Source: Opitutaceae bacterium (GTDB taxonomy: Bacteria; Verrucomicrobiota; Verrucomicrobiae; Opitutales; Opitutaceae). From it: a DNA stretch of 7,829 bases. Below, one piece after another: positions 6,132 to 7,829 of this stretch (positions are counted from its first letter, which is position 1; every line of letters begins with the position of its first letter). A program made the position numbers and the translations under genes. Below the pieces are notes generated by a model. It was not told the DNA's origin and searched no databases. It saw only the letters and a program-made list of their open reading frames with translations. The DNA lies in contig JAISAX010000793.1 in NCBI GenBank assembly GCA_031266495.1, positions 1 to 7,829 of the forward strand, in the 5' to 3' direction.

Positions 6132-6220
6132 AAGGGAGGACGTGTATGATTCCTGATACGCCCTGCGACACGCCGACAAGCTGGTTCCGGTTTCGTCGGG
6201 TCAGGAAAGGGCTGGTTGCT

Positions 6221-6508
6221 TCACATCAGGATGCTTGGACGGAAGCGCGTCTGGGCGAGCACTTCCTGTCGGTACGCCTGTGGCGTCTGGCCAATGTGCC
6301 GCTTGAAGATTCGGCCAAATAACGTGGGCGAGGAAAAACCGGTGCGGCGCGCGATTTCGGTGATGGGCAGAGCTGAATCGGCCAGCAGTTGTTGCGCGGC
6401 TTCAAGACGGACTTTTGCGAGGTAATCGCGGTTGGCTCGTCTGTCTGGAAAAAGATCTTTTTCAAAGTACCCGCGAGTGATGGAAGACTTGTGCAGTTTA
6501 CTGCTCAA
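6221..6508 (-). pseudogene. Remnant of an AraC-family DNA-binding domain
   Basis: About 95 residues remain, from LSSKLHKSS to the stop at 6221. The second helix-turn-helix is well preserved (ITEIARRTGFSSPTLFGRIFKRHIGQTPQAYR), as is the linking helix YLAKVRLEAAQQLLADS. The first unit is degraded (ITRGYFEKDLFPDRRAN) and the whole N-terminal sensor domain is absent. Complete AraC regulators are usually about 280-400 residues. Upstream the frame stays open only by chance, as antisense to the ATPase gene. An in-frame TTG at 6508 with AGGGA ten bases before it could still allow a bare DNA-binding protein, but truncation at about 6515 next to the ATPase gene is the simpler reading. Confidence 0.6.
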
Positions 6509-6537
6509 AGATTGAGATTCCCTGCAATTTGTGCAGT
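6489..6537. promoter_or_regulatory. Repeated TTGTGCAGT motifs upstream of the ATPase gene
   Basis: TTGTGCAGT occurs at 6489-6497 and again at 6529-6537, exactly 40 bases apart. Each lies in a short inverted repeat: GCAGT / ACTGC (6493-6497, 6500-6504) and CTGCA / TGCAG (6522-6526, 6532-6536). They lie between the AraC remnant and the ATPase start. The 40-base spacing suggests two operator half-sites or a small duplication scar. No convincing -35/-10 pair was seen. Confidence 0.3.
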
Positions 6538-6559
6538 ACGGTTCACAAAAACAAACGTT

Positions 6560-7762
6560 ATGAAACCACGCCTCATTGCCCGTCCCGCCTATCTCGAACA
6601 ACTGGTTAACTTTCGCGACACGCGCCTCATCAAGGTCATTTCCGGCATCCGGCGCTGCGGCAAGTCCACGCTTCTCGACCTCTTCGCCACATACCTTCAG
6701 TCCAGCGGTGTGCCGTCCGGAAACATCCTTCGCGTCAACCTTGAAGACCCCGATTTTCGCGAACTGACGACATGGGAACGTCTCTACGACCACATCGCCG
6801 CCCGTCTCCGGAAAGGCACCATGAACTACGTCTTCATTGACGAAGTGCAAACCGTGCCGGAATTCCAGAGGGCGGTTGACGGGCTGTTCGTGAAAAAAAA
6901 CTGCGACGTCTATGTCACCGGCTTCAACGCCTCGCTGCTTTCCTGCGAACTGGCGACGCGTCTCTCGGGTCGTTACGTCGAAATAAAAATGCTCCCGCTC
7001 TCGTTCAGGGAATACGTATCCGCTTTCGACAGCCGGAGCGACCTCGCCCTGCGGTATCGCGACTACCTTCGGAACAGTTCTTTCCCCTACACACTCGAAC
7101 TGGGTCGCCCGCAGGACATTCGCGCCTACCTGGGCGCCATCTACGATTCCATCATTTTGAAGGACATCGTGGCGCGAAAGGGCATCGCTGATGTCGCGCA
7201 ACTCGACCGCCTCGTTCGCTTCCTGGCGGACAACATCGGCAGCCTCTGCTCCGCCACGAAGATCGCCAACACGCTCGCCTCCGCCGGATGGAAACTCTCC
7301 GTCCATACGGTGGACAATTATTTGTCCGCTCTCACCGAGAGTTTTATTTTTCACAAGGCCGGGCGTTATGATGTGCGCGGCAAACAGCGTCTGGTCACGG
7401 GCGCCAAATACTATCTTTCCGACATCGGGCTTCGTTATTTTCTGCTCGGCGGCCAAAACGCCGACATGGGGCATATCCTCGAAAACATCGTTTATCTCGA
7501 ACTGCTGCGCCGGGGTGACGAGGTGTTTGTCGGCAAAACCGTCGGGGGCGAGATCGATTTCGTGACCGTCGGCGCCAAGGGCGAACAATACTGGCAGGTT
7601 GCCCACACCGTTGCCGATCCGCAAACGCTCGCCCGCGAACTCGCCCCGCTCGACGCGCTCCGCGACCATTCCCCAAAATACCTCCTGACGATGGACGCCG
7701 TTCCCGACGTCGCCCACAACGGCATCCGGCAAGCATTTGTGCTGGACTGGCTGCTCGACTAA
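6560..7762 (+). CDS. AAA_14 / DUF4143 ATP-binding protein
   Basis: This is a 400-residue member of the large family with an N-terminal AAA_14 ATPase and a C-terminal DUF4143 domain. The cellular role of the family is not established. The P-loop is G29-IRRC-G34-K35-S36, the Walker B strand is VFIDE (91-95), and LSGRYVEIKMLPLSFREY (135-152) is a family hallmark. The C-terminal part has GHILENIVYLELLRRGDEVFVGK (304-326), GGEIDFV (329-335) and YWQVAHTV (344-351), the nuclease-like fold segment typical of DUF4143. The length is complete. Two motifs depart from what I expect: TGFNA (120-124), where TGSNA is usual, and SSFP (173-176), where GGFP is usual. The ATG at 6560 aligns with the family N-terminus (MKPRLIARPAYLEQL); the frame is open for 57 more codons upstream but these have no family look. 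No Shine-Dalgarno is clear. The gene starts about 50 bases from the AraC remnant and ends eight bases before poly-G. Confidence 0.9.
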   Translation: MKPRLIARPAYLEQLVNFRDTRLIKVISGIRRCGKSTLLDLFATYLQSSGVPSGNILRVNLEDPDFRELTTWERLYDHIAARLRKGTMNYVFIDEVQTVPEFQRAVDGLFVKKNCDVYVTGFNASLLSCELATRLSGRYVEIKMLPLSFREYVSAFDSRSDLALRYRDYLRNSSFPYTLELGRPQDIRAYLGAIYDSIILKDIVARKGIADVAQLDRLVRFLADNIGSLCSATKIANTLASAGWKLSVHTVDNYLSALTESFIFHKAGRYDVRGKQRLVTGAKYYLSDIGLRYFLLGGQNADMGHILENIVYLELLRRGDEVFVGKTVGGEIDFVTVGAKGEQYWQVAHTVADPQTLARELAPLDALRDHSPKYLLTMDAVPDVAHNGIRQAFVLDWLLD

Positions 7763-7770
7763 CTCAACGC

Positions 7771-7829
<59 letters not shown>

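Noticed and set aside
6221..7732. A 503-codon minus-strand frame
   Set aside because: Most of it is antisense to the well-recognised ATPase. Only its last 95 or so codons carry AraC homology, so it was reported as a remnant.

Overview
The window most resembles a contig from a GC-rich member of the Verrucomicrobiota, probably of the Opitutaceae type. The reasons are a secreted glycoside hydrolase beside an AraC regulator, a surface protein with autotransporter-associated beta-strand repeats and a PEP-CTERM-like tail, palindromic repeats inside a coding region, and long poly-G tracts. The taxon is inferred from these habits; there is no rRNA or marker gene. Both ends are nearly pure G (1-64 and 7771-7829), so the contig probably stops where assembly failed in homopolymers.

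Layout. On the minus strand, reading leftward from about 4020, lie a small uncertain ORF (3748-3933), a GNAT acetyltransferase (3116-3745), an AraC-family regulator (1880-2956) and a secreted glycoside hydrolase (start at 1656) whose 3' end is lost in poly-G. The regulator and hydrolase are tandem and probably functionally linked. They are separated by a 17-C plus (AC)n microsatellite. The GNAT block is clearly poorer in GC (40-45% in two 60-base samples, against 72% in a sample of the hydrolase), which suggests separate ancestry.

Between the GNAT block and the plus-strand surface protein is a small non-autonomous element at 4076-4224. It has long imperfect inverted repeats, compensatory base changes within them, and an 8-bp direct repeat GTTACACC immediately outside. 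This is the best-supported structure of special interest. Just after it, at 4262-4277, is a good match to a sigma-54 (-24/-12) promoter, about 75 bases before the start of the PEP-CTERM-like surface protein (4353-6056).

The right part holds a possible diverged end of the same small element (6069-6116), an 11-G tract, a minus-strand remnant of a second AraC-type DNA-binding domain (6221-6508), and an intact AAA_14/DUF4143 ATPase (6560-7762) directed away from the remnant. No tRNA, rRNA, CRISPR array or transposase gene was seen. No complete new multi-gene system is evident. The unusual content is mainly in the repeats: the MITE/REPIN-like element, two in-frame palindromes inside the hydrolase gene, and recurrent poly-G tracts.
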